64,000 nucleotides of DNA from Sinorhizobium medicae (GTDB taxonomy: Bacteria; Pseudomonadota; Alphaproteobacteria; Rhizobiales; Rhizobiaceae): assembly GCF_007827695.1 (NCBI RefSeq), contig NZ_VITA01000003.1:62001-126000 (forward strand). The letters run 5' to 3'. Positions 47,377 to 57,936 of the stretch are shown piece after piece. Both the position numbers and the translations under genes were made by a program. The notes beneath the pieces are model-generated. The model did no database searches, was not told where the DNA came from, and worked only from the letters and a program-made list of their open reading frames with translations. How positions within the stretch are numbered: the first letter of the stretch is position 1; every line of letters begins with the position of its first letter.

Positions 47377-48735
47377 GTGAGTGGGCGCGCGCCGTCGTTG
47401 AAACTTGCTGAACAGGTTGCAGGGAGGATCGGCCTGAGCCTTCCGGCATCCCGGAAGCGAGCGGTCGCTTCGGCGATCGACCGCATGATGGTGCAGCGCG
47501 GCATTGGCGAGGGTCGATCGCTTCTCGCCCGGCTGGGGTTCGACGAAGATTTGACCGATGAGGCCATTTCGGCGGTTACGGTCGCAGAAACGCATTTCTT
47601 CCGGGGACCTGACCAATTCCAAGTGATACGGCAAGCTATCCTTCCCGAACTGCTGCGACGGCGCCCGGACGGCTCTCCTCTGAGTATCTGGAGCCTCGGC
47701 TGTGCAACGGGGGAGGAACCGTACTCCCTTGCTATTCTCTGCGATGAGGACGATCTTCTGGACGATGTGCGGATAAGCGCGGCCGACGTTTCGCGAAGGG
47801 CGCTCGTCACGGCCCGGGAAGCCGAATACGGCGAATGGGCCTTGAGGAATACGGGTCCGAGGCTGAGACAACGGTACTTCGATGCGAGCGGAGGGCGGTA
47901 TCGCCTGAATGAGCGTTTGCGCCGGCAGGTGGATTTCGCTCATCTGAACCTCGGTGCAGACGCGCTTCCGTCTCCGCAATCGGGATTGGCCGACTTCGAT
48001 CTGATCCTTTGCCGTAACGTGCTCGTTTATTTCGAGGCAAGCGCGGTATCTCGCATCGCCGGCCAACTTCTGGCCTGCCTGTCCGATGGCGGGTGGCTGC
48101 TGACGGCTCCGACTGACCCGCCCTTATGGAAATACGCCGCGTTCGAAACGTCGATCACGCCCGCGGGCGTCGTTTACCGGCGAATGGCTCGTTCGAAGAT
48201 CCAAAAGAACTCGACCGCGTGCACGGCCCCCCTTCGACACCAGAAAAGGAGACCTGCCGCGGGTAGGATGCTGGGTCGGACAAGCTTCGACACGCCGAAA
48301 GCGGTCGGCGATGATCCCGCCGAGGCTGTCACCCGGCAGATTCGCTTGCTTTTCGACAGAGGCAATCCACGCGAGGCCGGGCGCCTTGCCGCGCACGCGA
48401 TCGAAACGCACCCGCTCTCGGCGGAATTGCACTTCCTTCGGGGGGTCTCCGAGATGGCCAGCGGGGAGACCGACGCGGCGGCAGCGGCGCTCCGCCGGGT
48501 CGTTTATCTGGACAGCAATCTGGCCGCCGCTCAGTTCTTTCTCGGTGTCTGCCTTAAGCACAGCGATCCGAAGGCCGCCCTGCGCGCCCTCGAGAATGCG
48601 CTCTCCTCTTGCCTCTCTCGTCCCCCCCGCGAACGCGTTGCGTTGATGTGCGAGGCGACGGCGGAACATCTCGCGCAGCGTGCTTGGCGAGAGATCGGCC
48701 AGCTTCAACGACATCTCGGGAGCGAAGCCGGATGA
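47377..48735 (+). CDS. CheR-type methyltransferase with C-terminal TPR-like region
   Basis: A 452-residue protein. The N-terminal part (about 1-265) is CheR: helical cap, then SAM-binding WSLGCATGEEPYSLAIL and the ILCRNVLVYF segment. It methylates glutamates of the chemoreceptor. A low-similarity linker (about 270-320) leads to a helical repeat region (about 325-450, ELHFLRGVSEMASGETDAA, AAQFFLGVCLKH), like the TPR tails of WspC and FrzF. I chose GTG at 47377 with GAGG six bases upstream over the open-frame limit at 47341. Its stop overlaps the CheW start (ATGA). Confidence 0.88.
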   Translation: MSGRAPSLKLAEQVAGRIGLSLPASRKRAVASAIDRMMVQRGIGEGRSLLARLGFDEDLTDEAISAVTVAETHFFRGPDQFQVIRQAILPELLRRRPDGSPLSIWSLGCATGEEPYSLAILCDEDDLLDDVRISAADVSRRALVTAREAEYGEWALRNTGPRLRQRYFDASGGRYRLNERLRRQVDFAHLNLGADALPSPQSGLADFDLILCRNVLVYFEASAVSRIAGQLLACLSDGGWLLTAPTDPPLWKYAAFETSITPAGVVYRRMARSKIQKNSTACTAPLRHQKRRPAAGRMLGRTSFDTPKAVGDDPAEAVTRQIRLLFDRGNPREAGRLAAHAIETHPLSAELHFLRGVSEMASGETDAAAAALRRVVYLDSNLAAAQFFLGVCLKHSDPKAALRALENALSSCLSRPPRERVALMCEATAEHLAQRAWREIGQLQRHLGSEAG

Positions 48736-49400
48736 CGACACCTTCCCGTCCCGCTCTGCGTTCTCTCGACTGGACTGCCGTCAGAAGCCGTATGGCAGAA
48801 GCGATAGAGCAGACGGAAGCGCATTTGAAAGCCGCGCAACAAGACGCGGATGAGCAATCCGAGCGACGAGCGCCGCGCCCGGCCGTTGATGTGTCCACGG
48901 GACGAAGCGAGGAAGCGACGGTCGGCGCAGTGATCTTCATGCTGGCGGATCGCCGGTTCGCGTTGGAGATCCGATACGTTTGCGAAATCGTTTCCAAGGC
49001 ACGCATCAGCCCGCTCCCCGGAATGCCCGCCCACGCCTGCGGCGTCTACGACTTGCGCGGTCAACTGCTTCCCGTCTTCGACCTGCTCGGACCGCTCGAT
49101 CTGCCGCGAAGGGCCGGCGTCGGCGACGATTGGGCAATCGTCTGCGGACAAGAGCAGCCGGAGTTTCTCATCCTATCCGAAGCCGCCCCCGAAATCCTCA
49201 TGCTCCCCCTGGAGGAGATCGGCGCAGCGGAGCCCGCCCCAGGCAATGCATGGCAATGGGCAACCATGAAAAACGGCTTGGTCATTGTCGACGGCCGGCT
49301 CCTTCTGGATGACCGCCGCTTCTACCTTGACGACGAGCAGACCGCCGTCAGTGACGAGACGGAAAGTACGGAGTTCCAAGATGCCCCGATTGGCGAATAG
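48732..49400 (+). CDS. CheW-like coupling protein
   Basis: A 222-residue protein with a CheW domain (about 65-205: [21 protein letters not shown], then [15 protein letters not shown]) after a 60-residue charged N-terminal stretch not found in minimal CheW. It couples the receptor to CheA. It begins inside the CheR stop and its last 20 bases overlap the receptor gene start. Confidence 0.88.
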   Translation: MTTPSRPALRSLDWTAVRSRMAEAIEQTEAHLKAAQQDADEQSERRAPRPAVDVSTGRSEEATVGAVIFMLADRRFALEIRYVCEIVSKARISPLPGMPAHACGVYDLRGQLLPVFDLLGPLDLPRRAGVGDDWAIVCGQEQPEFLILSEAAPEILMLPLEEIGAAEPAPGNAWQWATMKNGLVIVDGRLLLDDRRFYLDDEQTAVSDETESTEFQDAPIGE

Positions 49401-51018
49401 CGTATATGGTACTTTGGGGCTGGCAATGGTCCTGTTCGTGGCCGCATCGGCGCTGCTCGTCGGGTCCAGCTTCATTGCTCTGGAACGCCTGCGGTCCGAT
49501 CTTGCGGCGACATCGTCGCTGGGCAAGGAGCGACTCGCCTATCGGATGATCTACGCTGCCAGTCACCTGGAGCGAGCGCAAGGACCTGCAAGGGGGGCCG
49601 CTGCCGATGAGCTGCGCCAATTGATGGACCAGAACGAGCGGTTTCTCGAGCGGTTGGGAAGTGACCGCGAGAGGATCGGGCTGGCGACAACGAGCGATCC
49701 CGCTGCTTTCGCGCAGCTTGAACGAGTCCGGGAACAATGGCGGGATGATGTCAGGCCAGCTCTTGAGAGCGCCATCGCCGAAGTTCCGCTCACTCACGCA
49801 GCACTGGATGCGCTCGATCCCAAGGTCAGAGCCTTCGCGGAGCAGCTGGAAGATTTGATCAATCCGATCGAACAGGCAGGAATCGCCCGACTCAAGCGGT
49901 CCCAGTTGCTGCAACTCGGTTTCTCGATCCTTTCCCTCCTGCTGCTCATCCACATATTGCGGGTTGTGCGCCGTCTTGCACGCCGCACGCGTGCACTCGC
50001 CGGCCTCGCGGAAAGGGTCAGCACCGGTGACTTAGGACAGAAAGCTGCCGTCGAGGGTACCGACGAGCTCGCGGTGCTCGGCGCTTCCTTCAATGCGATG
50101 ACCACAAGGCTTGCCGCGATGATCGACAGCGAGCGGGGCAGCAGGGAAAGATTGGAAGCGTTGCTCGCCACGATCTCGGAAACGGCACAACACCTCTCAT
50201 CATCCGCTGCCGAGATTCTCGCCGGCGCCACGCAACAGGTCGAAGGGATGCGCGAACAGTCCTCGGCAGTTGCTCAAACGGTCACGAGCGTTGATGAGGT
50301 ACTGCAAACCTCAGAACAGGCGGCGCAGCGCGCGCAGCAGGTTGCCGCCTCCTATGACAACGCCGTCAAGATCAGCAATGAGGGCCGCAGAGCACTCGAC
50401 GACACGGTGCGGGTGATGAATGCGGTGAACGCGCGGACGGAAGCGATCGCTGCAGATATTCTGTCACTTGCGGAGAACAGCCTCGAGATCGGCGAGATCG
50501 TCTCGGTCGTCGCCGAGATCGCGGACCAGACCAACCTGCTGGCACTGAATGCAGCAATCGAAGCATCGCGTGCCGGCGAGCACGGCAGGGGTTTCAATGT
50601 CGTCGCTACGGAAATCCGTACACTTGCCGATCAGTCGAAATCCGCGACCGCCAGGGTCCGACGCATCCTGATGGAAATTCAGAAATCCACGAACTCCGCG
50701 GTCATTGGCGCGGAGGACGGGTCCAAGAGCGTCAGCCGTGCGCTCGAAACGGTCAGTGAAGCGGGCGAAACGATCCGGCAACTCGAGGCGATCGTCGCCG
50801 ACTCTGCGCGATCGGTGGCTCAAATCGCCGCCTCGGCCGGTCAGCAACGCGCCGGCATGAAGCAGATTCACGAGGCAATGCATTATATCGAACAGACCAG
50901 CAGCCAGAATCTATCGGCGATACGGCAGGCCGAGGAAGCCGCGAAGGATCTGAATGAGCTCGGCTCGAGGCTGAAGGAAATGCTCACCGACCACGGTAAC
51001 GACCATGATAACACCTGA
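49381..51018 (+). CDS. Methyl-accepting chemotaxis protein
   Basis: A 545-residue receptor. TM1 is at about 9-31, an all-helical periplasmic part of about 140 residues follows (4-helix-bundle type), TM2 is at about 178-200 ([18 protein letters not shown]), HAMP at about 200-255, then a cytoplasmic signalling hairpin whose tip is [20 protein letters not shown]. It lacks the C-terminal NWETF-type tether for CheR. The start is ATG at 49381, inside the CheW gene; the longer frame is antisense-free noise in CheW. It overlaps CheA by 14 bases. Confidence 0.92.
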   Translation: MPRLANSVYGTLGLAMVLFVAASALLVGSSFIALERLRSDLAATSSLGKERLAYRMIYAASHLERAQGPARGAAADELRQLMDQNERFLERLGSDRERIGLATTSDPAAFAQLERVREQWRDDVRPALESAIAEVPLTHAALDALDPKVRAFAEQLEDLINPIEQAGIARLKRSQLLQLGFSILSLLLLIHILRVVRRLARRTRALAGLAERVSTGDLGQKAAVEGTDELAVLGASFNAMTTRLAAMIDSERGSRERLEALLATISETAQHLSSSAAEILAGATQQVEGMREQSSAVAQTVTSVDEVLQTSEQAAQRAQQVAASYDNAVKISNEGRRALDDTVRVMNAVNARTEAIAADILSLAENSLEIGEIVSVVAEIADQTNLLALNAAIEASRAGEHGRGFNVVATEIRTLADQSKSATARVRRILMEIQKSTNSAVIGAEDGSKSVSRALETVSEAGETIRQLEAIVADSARSVAQIAASAGQQRAGMKQIHEAMHYIEQTSSQNLSAIRQAEEAAKDLNELGSRLKEMLTDHGNDHDNT

Positions 51019-53128
51019 AGAACTCGATCCCGGATTGTTGAGCATGTTCACTCAGGAGGTGCGGGAACGTGCGTCCGAGATGGAGACCGCCGTTCTGGCG
51101 ATCGAGGAGACGGGCGACGCAGATCGGAAGCGGCATCTGCAGGAGCAGCTCTTAAGAGTGGCACATAGCCTCAAGGGTGCCGCCGGCCTGCTTCAGGTGC
51201 GCGGCGTGGAAGCGATTTGTCACTGGATGGAGGAGATCCTCTCGATCGCTGCGAAAGGGAGGTTCGTGCTCGCGAAGCCGCGACTGGACCTGCTACTGTC
51301 TGCCGCGGACGCAATCAGGCACGCGGCCGATCTGCTCGAGAGCGGCGCTGTACCTTCATCCAACCATGGCGAGGAAGTCGTCGAGAAGCTGAAGTCCGTC
51401 GTGGCCGCAGGCGTTGACGACAATATGCAGAAGCCGCAGCAACATTCATCCCCGGCAGATCCGGAGATCGCTATTCGCGTGACCGACACGGACGGGTCCA
51501 TGCGCGTATCCGCCGCTCGCCTGGACGCGCTCCTTTACAGAAGCGGGGAATTGCTGAGCTTCAATGCAATCATGCGGCGCCACGCCGAACAGGCCTCCTC
51601 GCTGCGCGACGCAGCAAGAAAATTGCGCGGATCGGGGCCCGATGCTGCCGCGCAGGCGGCGATCGTCGAAAGCGGGCTGCGTCAGCTGGCGGCACTGCTC
51701 CGGCAAGATGTTCGGCGGATGCAAAGTGCCGCGGCCGCGCTTGATGAAGAGGTCAGATATGCCCGTACGCAACCTTTTGATGAGGCGTGCAAGGGTCTTG
51801 GCCGAATCGTTCGCGACGTGGCGGCGGCATCAGGGAAGCGCGCGGAGCTGGAAATCCGGGGCGGAGAGATCGAGGTCGATCGATCCATCCTTTCAGCACT
51901 GCAGGATTCGCTTCGACATCTCGTCCGCAACGCCGTCGCCCATGGCATCCAGACTCCGGAGGAGCGCCGGGCTGCAGGACGACCCGAAGAGGGCCGAATT
52001 CGCGTTTCGGCAGCGATGCGCGGAAACCGGATTGAGATTCGCGTGGAAGACGACGGCCGGGGCCTCAATTTGGCTTTATTGGGTGCGGCTGCGGGCGGAA
52101 AAACCGAAAGCACGCAAGGAGAAACCGAACTCCTGCGGCGCGTTTTCGAGCCGGGTGTCTCGACATCGGCGACCGTCACCAGTCTGTCCGGGCGCGGAAT
52201 AGGTCTCGACATCGTCAAAAGCAATGTGGAAAAGCTCCGCGGCGCTGTCGATGTGTCGCAGGTCCCGACCGGCGGTGCTGCGTTCACCCTCACCCTGCCT
52301 TTGACACTTGCGACACTGCGTGTGCTGGAAGTCATCGCGGGGGGGCATGTGTTCACCATCGACGCAGCGTCCGTCGAACGGGTCATCCGGGTCAACCGAC
52401 AGGACATCGCGCTACTGGAGGGTAGGCACTCCGTCAGCACCTCCACCGGTCCGATACCCGTCCTCGATCTTTCATTTTGGCTCCGCCTCCAGCCGAACCG
52501 CGGCGATCCCAGGCGAACCGTGCCGGCAGTGGTCGTGGCCTCGTCAAGCGGTCCCACTGCGGTGCTCGTCGACGAAATCGCCGGCGAACAGGAGTTGCTC
52601 TTACGATCGCTCGGTCCACGCCTGGCAAATGTCAGGCGTTACAGCGGTGGCATGGTGCTTCCGGACGGGCGCATCGCCCTTCTTTTGAACGTCGCAGCGC
52701 TCGCCGAGGCTGCGGCCAAGCCCCAGCCTCGCGATGACATCGCCGGCCGAAGCGCCAAGGCTGCGCGGCGGAAGGTGCTCGTCGTCGATGATTCCAAATA
52801 TGTACGAACGTTGGTGAAGCTCATATTGGAAGGAGCCGGTTACGAAGTGACGATGGCGAGCGACGGTACGGAGGCACTGGAGCAGCTTCGCGAATGCGGG
52901 GCCGACGTGGTCGTCGCCGACGTCGACATGCCGTCGATGGATGGGTTCGAGCTCACGCGGGCCATTCGCCAGTCGGACCACCTGACCCGCACGCCCGTCG
53001 TACTGGTAACCGGCCGGGAATCCGTTGAAGACAAGGTGAAAGGACTGCGTGCCGGGGCGAACGCATATCTGAGGAAGGATCAGTTCGATGCGCACCACTT
53101 CCTCGAAACGATGCGGCAGGTCGTTTGA
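51005..53128 (+). CDS. Hybrid chemotaxis histidine kinase CheA with C-terminal receiver
   Basis: A 707-residue CheA. The P1 domain carries phospho-His54 in [13 protein letters not shown]. No separate P2 is evident. Dimerisation and ATPase domains follow: N-box [13 protein letters not shown]1 [10 protein letters not shown]2 [13 protein letters not shown] CheW-like P5 domain (about 420-555) comes next, and a receiver at about 590-705 with [12 protein letters not shown] and phospho-Asp in VVVADVDMP. Fusion to a receiver is typical of Frz/Wsp-like and other non-flagellar arrays. No free CheY gene accompanies it. Confidence 0.93.
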   Translation: MITPEELDPGLLSMFTQEVRERASEMETAVLAIEETGDADRKRHLQEQLLRVAHSLKGAAGLLQVRGVEAICHWMEEILSIAAKGRFVLAKPRLDLLLSAADAIRHAADLLESGAVPSSNHGEEVVEKLKSVVAAGVDDNMQKPQQHSSPADPEIAIRVTDTDGSMRVSAARLDALLYRSGELLSFNAIMRRHAEQASSLRDAARKLRGSGPDAAAQAAIVESGLRQLAALLRQDVRRMQSAAAALDEEVRYARTQPFDEACKGLGRIVRDVAAASGKRAELEIRGGEIEVDRSILSALQDSLRHLVRNAVAHGIQTPEERRAAGRPEEGRIRVSAAMRGNRIEIRVEDDGRGLNLALLGAAAGGKTESTQGETELLRRVFEPGVSTSATVTSLSGRGIGLDIVKSNVEKLRGAVDVSQVPTGGAAFTLTLPLTLATLRVLEVIAGGHVFTIDAASVERVIRVNRQDIALLEGRHSVSTSTGPIPVLDLSFWLRLQPNRGDPRRTVPAVVVASSSGPTAVLVDEIAGEQELLLRSLGPRLANVRRYSGGMVLPDGRIALLLNVAALAEAAAKPQPRDDIAGRSAKAARRKVLVVDDSKYVRTLVKLILEGAGYEVTMASDGTEALEQLRECGADVVVADVDMPSMDGFELTRAIRQSDHLTRTPVVLVTGRESVEDKVKGLRAGANAYLRKDQFDAHHFLETMRQVV

Positions 53129-53137
53129 GGGAAGAGC

Positions 53138-54169
53138 ATGGTCCGTATTCTTCTCGTCGCATCCACACACGAAGTCGAAGAGCTCGTAAAGAAGGCGATC
53201 GAGAGCGACGCCTCCGCAGAGCTCTTGCTGACCGCGAGAAGCGGGAAAGACGCCGTGAGAATGACCGGCGAACTCTTGCCGGACATCGTCGCCGTGGAAC
53301 TCTGCCCCTCCGGCGATGATAGCGCTAAAACGGTCAGGGAAATAATGATCTCCGCACCTACGCCAGTCGTGATGCTCGCCTCCCGGGACGGCTCGCAACT
53401 CGGAACCGCTTCGGCACAAGCGCTCGAAGCGGGCGCTCTCGCGGTCATACCCGCGCCGGGGGCCCACGGCACGGCTCTCGATGCCCCAGCGATCGAAAAG
53501 TTTCTCTCCACGGTCAAGGCCATGTCCCAGGTCAAAATCGTGCGGCAATGGCGCCGGAAGGATCACGGATCCAAAGACCGAACCGTGCCCGCGGCCAACG
53601 CGGCGATCGGAATCGTGGCAATCGCGGCCTCTACCGGCGGCCCGGCTGCGCTCCGTTCGATACTGAAGGAAATTTCAGCCGATTTCCCGGTTCCCATTCT
53701 CATCGTCCAGCACATGTCGAACGGCTTTATCGATGGCGTTGCCGCCTCTCTTGACGCGACCGTTCCACCTACAGTGAAGGTCGCCAGGAATGGAGAGCTT
53801 CTTAGACCTGGCACGGTCTACTTCGCGCCGGACAATTATCAGCTCGGCGTCTCCGGCAGATCGCGCCTACGCATCTCGGACGATGCTCCGGTCAACGGCT
53901 TCAAACCCTCTGGATCCTACCTCTTCGGCTCGATTGCACGTGTTTTCAAAGGAGAATCCCTTGCGGTCATCCTGACGGGAATGGGCGATGACGGAACCGA
54001 GGGGCTTCGGTCACTGCGTGTGGCGGGCGGCAAGGCGATCGCCCAGGACGAGAAGAGCTCGGTCGTCTTCGGCATGCCGAAGTCGGCGATCGGCGCCGGC
54101 CTCGTAGACCTTGTGCTGCCACTGGAAAGCATCGCCGAGAACATTACGGCCATCGCCCGGGGTCGCTAG
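53138..54169 (+). CDS. CheB-type methylesterase with degenerate receiver
   Basis: A 343-residue protein. The C-terminal esterase (about 155-340) is intact: Ser in IAASTGGPAAL, His in IVQHM, Asp in TGMGDDGTEG. The N-terminal receiver (about 1-115) has lost the residues needed for phosphorylation: the acid pair is replaced (LLVASTHEV), the phospho-Asp position is Glu54 (VAVELCP), and the conserved Lys is Ala (VIPAPG). So activity is probably not switched by CheA phosphate. GAGGGAAG precedes the ATG. It ends the chemosensory unit. Confidence 0.9.
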   Translation: MVRILLVASTHEVEELVKKAIESDASAELLLTARSGKDAVRMTGELLPDIVAVELCPSGDDSAKTVREIMISAPTPVVMLASRDGSQLGTASAQALEAGALAVIPAPGAHGTALDAPAIEKFLSTVKAMSQVKIVRQWRRKDHGSKDRTVPAANAAIGIVAIAASTGGPAALRSILKEISADFPVPILIVQHMSNGFIDGVAASLDATVPPTVKVARNGELLRPGTVYFAPDNYQLGVSGRSRLRISDDAPVNGFKPSGSYLFGSIARVFKGESLAVILTGMGDDGTEGLRSLRVAGGKAIAQDEKSSVVFGMPKSAIGAGLVDLVLPLESIAENITAIARGR

Positions 54170-54177
54170 ATCCGATT

Positions 54178-54202
54178 TTTTCAGGTCGGGTGGACCTGAA
54201 AA
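54178..54202. other. Hairpin after cheB
   Basis: TTTTCAGGTC (54178-54187) pairs perfectly with GACCTGAAAA (54193-54202) around a five-base loop, nine bases after the cheB stop. The stem itself ends in T and A runs, so it could act as a terminator for the che unit, though no separate T-run follows. Confidence 0.5.
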
Positions 54203-54224
54203 CATGACCATGATCGATTCCGAT

Positions 54225-54267
<43 letters not shown>

Positions 54268-54323
54268 GGGCGGAAAGCCGCGCACACTTTTTTCTCATCG
54301 CGCTTTAGCCGGAACGGAAACGG

Positions 54324-54370
54324 AAAAAAGGTGTGGCGCCCGCGCGCACTCGACGCGCGAGGCGCCACAC
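54324..54370 (-). terminator. Rho-independent terminator of the tad unit
   Basis: GTGTGGCGCC (54331-54340) and GGCGCCACAC (54361-54370) form a perfect 10-bp stem, extended by CGCGCG/CGCGCG inside with one bulged base. On the minus strand it is followed by C then TTTTTT (complement of A6 at 54324-54329). It lies 32 bases after the tadC stop. Confidence 0.85.
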
Positions 54371-54401
54371 CGCCCCGCCCATGCTGGACACTGTTCCCGC
54401 T

Positions 54402-55367
54402 CTACATATTCATGATCTGAATGACCGCCGGCGTAATGATGACCGCAAAGAGGACGGGCAGGAAGAACAGGATCATCGGGACGGTGAGCTTGGGCGGAAG
54501 GGCGGCGGCCTTTTTCTCGGCCTCGCTCATGCGCATGTCGCGGTTCTCCTGCGCCATCACGCGCAATGCCTGGCCGAGCGGCGTGCCGTATTTCTCCGCC
54601 TGGATGAGGCTCGTGACGACGGCGCGCACGCCCTCCACGCCCGTTCTCTGCCCCAGGTTCTCGAAGGCCTGTCGCCGATCCTGCAGGTAGGAAAGCTCCG
54701 CGGTCGTCAGCAGGATCTCCTCGGCAGTCTCCGGCGATTGCGTGCCGATCTCCTCGCCAACCTTCCGGAAAGCGCTTTCGATCCCCATTCCGGATTCGAC
54801 GGTGATCAGCAGAAGGTCCAGTGCCTCGGGCCAGGAACGCCGGATCGACTGCTGCCGTTTGGTGATCCTGTTGCTGACGAAGATCCCCGGGGCAAAATAT
54901 CCAAGCGCGCCCGTGGCGATAGCCATCGCCACCACCAGAAGCAGCGGTGCCTCCGGTCGTACCGCCAACAGGATGTAAAGCAAGCAGGCCATGAAGATGA
55001 CGACCGGCGCTATCAGCCGGAAAGCGAGAAATGCCGTCACGGCGGCGTGGCCACGATAGCCCGCCATGCTCAGCTTGCGGACGATCTCGCCGTCATCCGC
55101 CTGCTTAGCAAGACGGAAGCGGTCGACGATCGCCTGAAAGAGGCGCTTCGGCTCTACGCGCAGGGACGTCTTGCTCTTTTGCTCCAGCCGGGCGCGTTCG
55201 CGACGGCGGATACGCTCGCGCTCGCCCTCCACCTTCCGCATGCGCTCCGACAGAGTGTCCCGAAAAACGTAAGGCCAGGAAATGACGACGACTGCCGAAA
55301 ATGCGGAAAAGCCGGCCATTATCGCCGCCAATTGTTCCGCATCGGGGATATGGATGCCAATGTTCAT
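54402..55367 (-). CDS. tadC: Tad pilus inner-membrane platform protein TadC
   Basis: A 321-residue GspF-type protein with N-terminal helix (about 12-32), a basic cytosolic stretch (residues 45-70), a helix pair (about 105-150), the T2SSF domain (RRSWPEALDLLLITVESGM) and a C-terminal hydrophobic end (VPMILFFLPVLFAVIITPAVI). With TadB it forms the platform for Flp pilus assembly. ATG at 55367, eight bases after the tadB stop; a much longer open frame upstream lies inside tadB. A terminator follows. Confidence 0.92.
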   Translation of the reverse strand: MNIGIHIPDAEQLAAIMAGFSAFSAVVVISWPYVFRDTLSERMRKVEGERERIRRRERARLEQKSKTSLRVEPKRLFQAIVDRFRLAKQADDGEIVRKLSMAGYRGHAAVTAFLAFRLIAPVVIFMACLLYILLAVRPEAPLLLVVAMAIATGALGYFAPGIFVSNRITKRQQSIRRSWPEALDLLLITVESGMGIESAFRKVGEEIGTQSPETAEEILLTTAELSYLQDRRQAFENLGQRTGVEGVRAVVTSLIQAEKYGTPLGQALRVMAQENRDMRMSEAEKKAAALPPKLTVPMILFFLPVLFAVIITPAVIQIMNM

Positions 55368-55375
55368 CTGGACTC

Positions 55376-56374
55376 TCAGAAGTCGAAGTTGATCATTTTG
55401 CGCATGACGAGGATACCGATGCCCATCCACAGGCCGCAGCCGACAAGGACGATCTTGCCCGTCACGGTCGCGAACAGGAGTGCCATGTAGTCCGGGCTCG
55501 CGAAGTAAACGGCACCCGCGACGAGGAACGGCAAAGCACCGATGATGCCTGCGGAGGATTTCGCTTCCGAGCTCATCGCCTTGATCTTGGCTTTCATCTT
55601 CTTCCGCTCGCGCAGGACCTTGGAAAGGTTCCCTAGCGCTTCCGAAAGGCTGCCGCCGGTGCGGCTCTGAATGGCGATGACGATGGCAAAGAAATGCGCT
55701 TCGGCCAGCGGCATGCGTTCGCTCATGCGTTTCACGGCCTCGTCCACGGGGATACCCAGCGTCTGGTCCTGGACGATCGCGAGGAACTCGCCTTTGACCG
55801 GCTCCTGCGCTTCGGTGGCGATCACCCTCAGGCAGTCCGGCATCGGCAGACCTGCCTTGAGCCCCCTGACGATCACGTCGACGGCATTCGGGAATTCGGC
55901 AGTGAACTTGGCAAAGCGGGCATTGCGCTTGATGTTCACATAGACGTGCGGCAGAAGCAGCCCGCCTGAAATGGCGAATCCTGCCGACACCAGCGCGCCC
56001 GTATCCAGCAGCAGCATCGCGCACCAGCTGGCCAATGCGGCGCAGGCACAGACCACGAAATAGGTCTTGGGGGACCAATGGAGGCCGGACTGACGGAGTC
56101 TGGCCGTCAGCGTCGTCTTTCCTTTGCGCGCATTCGCCTGGCGCTTTTCCTCTATCTCGCGCAACGTCTTTTCAACCGAGCGACGGCGGTCGCGGCCATC
56201 AGCCTCCGTAGGCTCGCTTCGCTTATTTTCCGCCGGTGCCGACATGCGCGCGAGCCTCTGGCGATAGGCGCTTGCCTTGGAGACACGCGGATAGAACGCC
56301 GCCACCATCACGCCGCCGATGCTGGTGGAAGCCAGGAGAAATACGAAAACAGGAAAAAGCAAAGAGGTCGCCAT
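55376..56374 (-). CDS. tadB: Tad pilus inner-membrane platform protein TadB
   Basis: A 332-residue GspF-type protein: N-terminal membrane segment (about 5-28), a charged linker (45-90), two membrane helices (about 105-145), the T2SSF domain (FPNAVDVIVRGLKAGLPM, then SRTGGSLSEALGNLSKVLRER) and a C-terminal helix pair. It lies 28 bases after cpaF and eight before tadC in one transcript. Confidence 0.92.
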   Translation of the reverse strand: MATSLLFPVFVFLLASTSIGGVMVAAFYPRVSKASAYRQRLARMSAPAENKRSEPTEADGRDRRRSVEKTLREIEEKRQANARKGKTTLTARLRQSGLHWSPKTYFVVCACAALASWCAMLLLDTGALVSAGFAISGGLLLPHVYVNIKRNARFAKFTAEFPNAVDVIVRGLKAGLPMPDCLRVIATEAQEPVKGEFLAIVQDQTLGIPVDEAVKRMSERMPLAEAHFFAIVIAIQSRTGGSLSEALGNLSKVLRERKKMKAKIKAMSSEAKSSAGIIGALPFLVAGAVYFASPDYMALLFATVTGKIVLVGCGLWMGIGILVMRKMINFDF

Positions 56375-56402
56375 CTGTTTTGGCCCTATTTCAGCTTCTG
56401 GT

Positions 56403-57836
56403 TCAAGCGGCCGCCTTCATCTCGGCCGCATCGAGGGCCGCGGCAAGGCGGCCCTCTTCGCCGTAATAACGGGCGCGGTCCCAGAATGCCGGGCGACCAA
56501 TGCCGGTCGAACGATGTCTTCCAATGATGTTCCCCTTCTCGTCTTCGCCAAGGATGTCGTAGATGAAGAGGTCCTGTGTCGTGATCACGTCCCCCTCCAT
56601 GCCGAGCACTTCGGTGATATGGGTGATCCGGCGCGAACCGTCGCGAAGACGGGCCGCCTGCACGATGACGTCGACCGATGAGACGAGCATCTCCCGGATC
56701 GTCCTGGCCGGCAGCGAACTGCCGCCCATGGTGATCATCGCCTCGACGCGAGCCATTGCTTCGCGCGGGGAGTTTGCGTGCAGCGTTCCCATCGAGCCGT
56801 CGTGGCCGGTGTTCATCGCCTGCAATAGATCGAAGGCCTCGGGTCCGCGCACCTCGCCGACGATGATCCGCTCGGGCCGCATACGCAGGCAGTTCTTCAC
56901 CAGGCTGCGCATGGTGATCTCGCCCTGCCCCTCGATGTTCGGCGGCCGAGTTTCGAGACGAACCACATGCGGCTGCTGCAATTGAAGCTCCGCCGCGTCC
57001 TCGCAGGTGATGACGCGCTCTCCGTGATCGATATAGCCGGTCAGGCAGTTCAGAAGCGTGGTCTTGCCGGAGCCCGTACCGCCGGAAATAAGGACATTGC
57101 AGCGCACGCGACCAATGATCTTGAGAACCTCAGCGCCTTCCTGCGAAATCGAGCCGAATCGAACCAGCTGGTCGAGTGTCAGCTTTTCCTTCTTGAACTT
57201 GCGGATCGTCAGGGTGGGGCCATCGATTGCCAGGGGAGGCGCGATCACGTTCACACGGGATCCATCGGCAAGACGCGCGTCGCAGATCGGGCTTGATTCA
57301 TCGACGCGGCGGCCAACCTGGCTAACGATGCGCTGGCAGATGTTGAGGAGCTGTTCGTTGTCGCGAAAACGAACCCCCGTCTCCTGCACTCGGCCATTGA
57401 CCTCGATGAAGACCTGGTTTGCGCCATTGACCATGATGTCGGCTATGTCGTCGCGAGCAAGCAGCGGCTCGAGCGGCCCATAGCCCAGAATGTCGTTGCA
57501 GATGTCGCTGAGAAGGTTGTTCTGCTCCGCCATCGAAATGCCGGCCTTCTTGGCGGCAACGATGTCGTTGATAATTGCGCCGATCTCCCCGCGCGCCTGC
57601 TCCACGTCCATATTGGAGAGTGCAGCGACATCGATCGTAGCGATGAGGGCGCTGAAGATTTCCTTCTTCAGGCTGTAATACTGTTCGGCCTTGTCAAATC
57701 TCGCCGTTGCGGCAACCTGGGTTGGCTTTAGAACCTGGACAAGGGCAGGCGCGGCCTGCGGTTCATTTTCGATCACGGACTGGACCGCTGCCTCGGATAT
57801 CTGTTTTTCCGAAATGGATTTCTTGCCGAACATCAT
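56403..57836 (-). CDS. cpaF: Tad pilus secretion ATPase CpaF/TadA
   Basis: A 477-residue type II/IV secretion ATPase. Walker A is [14 protein letters not shown], Asp box [12 protein letters not shown], Walker [14 protein letters not shown], His box [13 protein letters not shown]. The N-terminal helical domain (about 60-130) is the CpaF type. It powers pilin polymerisation. ATG at 57836 has GGAG five bases upstream; ATG one codon later is the alternative. It follows the flp gene with a hairpin in the gap. Confidence 0.94.
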   Translation of the reverse strand: MMFGKKSISEKQISEAAVQSVIENEPQAAPALVQVLKPTQVAATARFDKAEQYYSLKKEIFSALIATIDVAALSNMDVEQARGEIGAIINDIVAAKKAGISMAEQNNLLSDICNDILGYGPLEPLLARDDIADIMVNGANQVFIEVNGRVQETGVRFRDNEQLLNICQRIVSQVGRRVDESSPICDARLADGSRVNVIAPPLAIDGPTLTIRKFKKEKLTLDQLVRFGSISQEGAEVLKIIGRVRCNVLISGGTGSGKTTLLNCLTGYIDHGERVITCEDAAELQLQQPHVVRLETRPPNIEGQGEITMRSLVKNCLRMRPERIIVGEVRGPEAFDLLQAMNTGHDGSMGTLHANSPREAMARVEAMITMGGSSLPARTIREMLVSSVDVIVQAARLRDGSRRITHITEVLGMEGDVITTQDLFIYDILGEDEKGNIIGRHRSTGIGRPAFWDRARYYGEEGRLAAALDAAEMKAAA

Positions 57837-57882
57837 TGTCGCTCCGTTGCCGAGAGTGAGATGTCTGAGGTCTTTGAATGCG

Positions 57883-57909
57883 AAAGCGGAAGGCTATGCC
57901 TCCCGCTTT
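57883..57909 (-). terminator. Hairpin between flp and cpaF
   Basis: On the minus strand AAAGCGGGAGG pairs with CCTTCCGCTTT around a five-base loop: eleven RNA base pairs including one G-U. It lies in the 100-base gap between the pilin gene and cpaF. Only short T stretches follow, so partial termination or mRNA stabilisation that keeps pilin transcript higher than cpaF is more likely than full termination. Confidence 0.5.
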
Positions 57910-57936
57910 GCTTTGGAACCCGCGCTGCCGGGAGCG

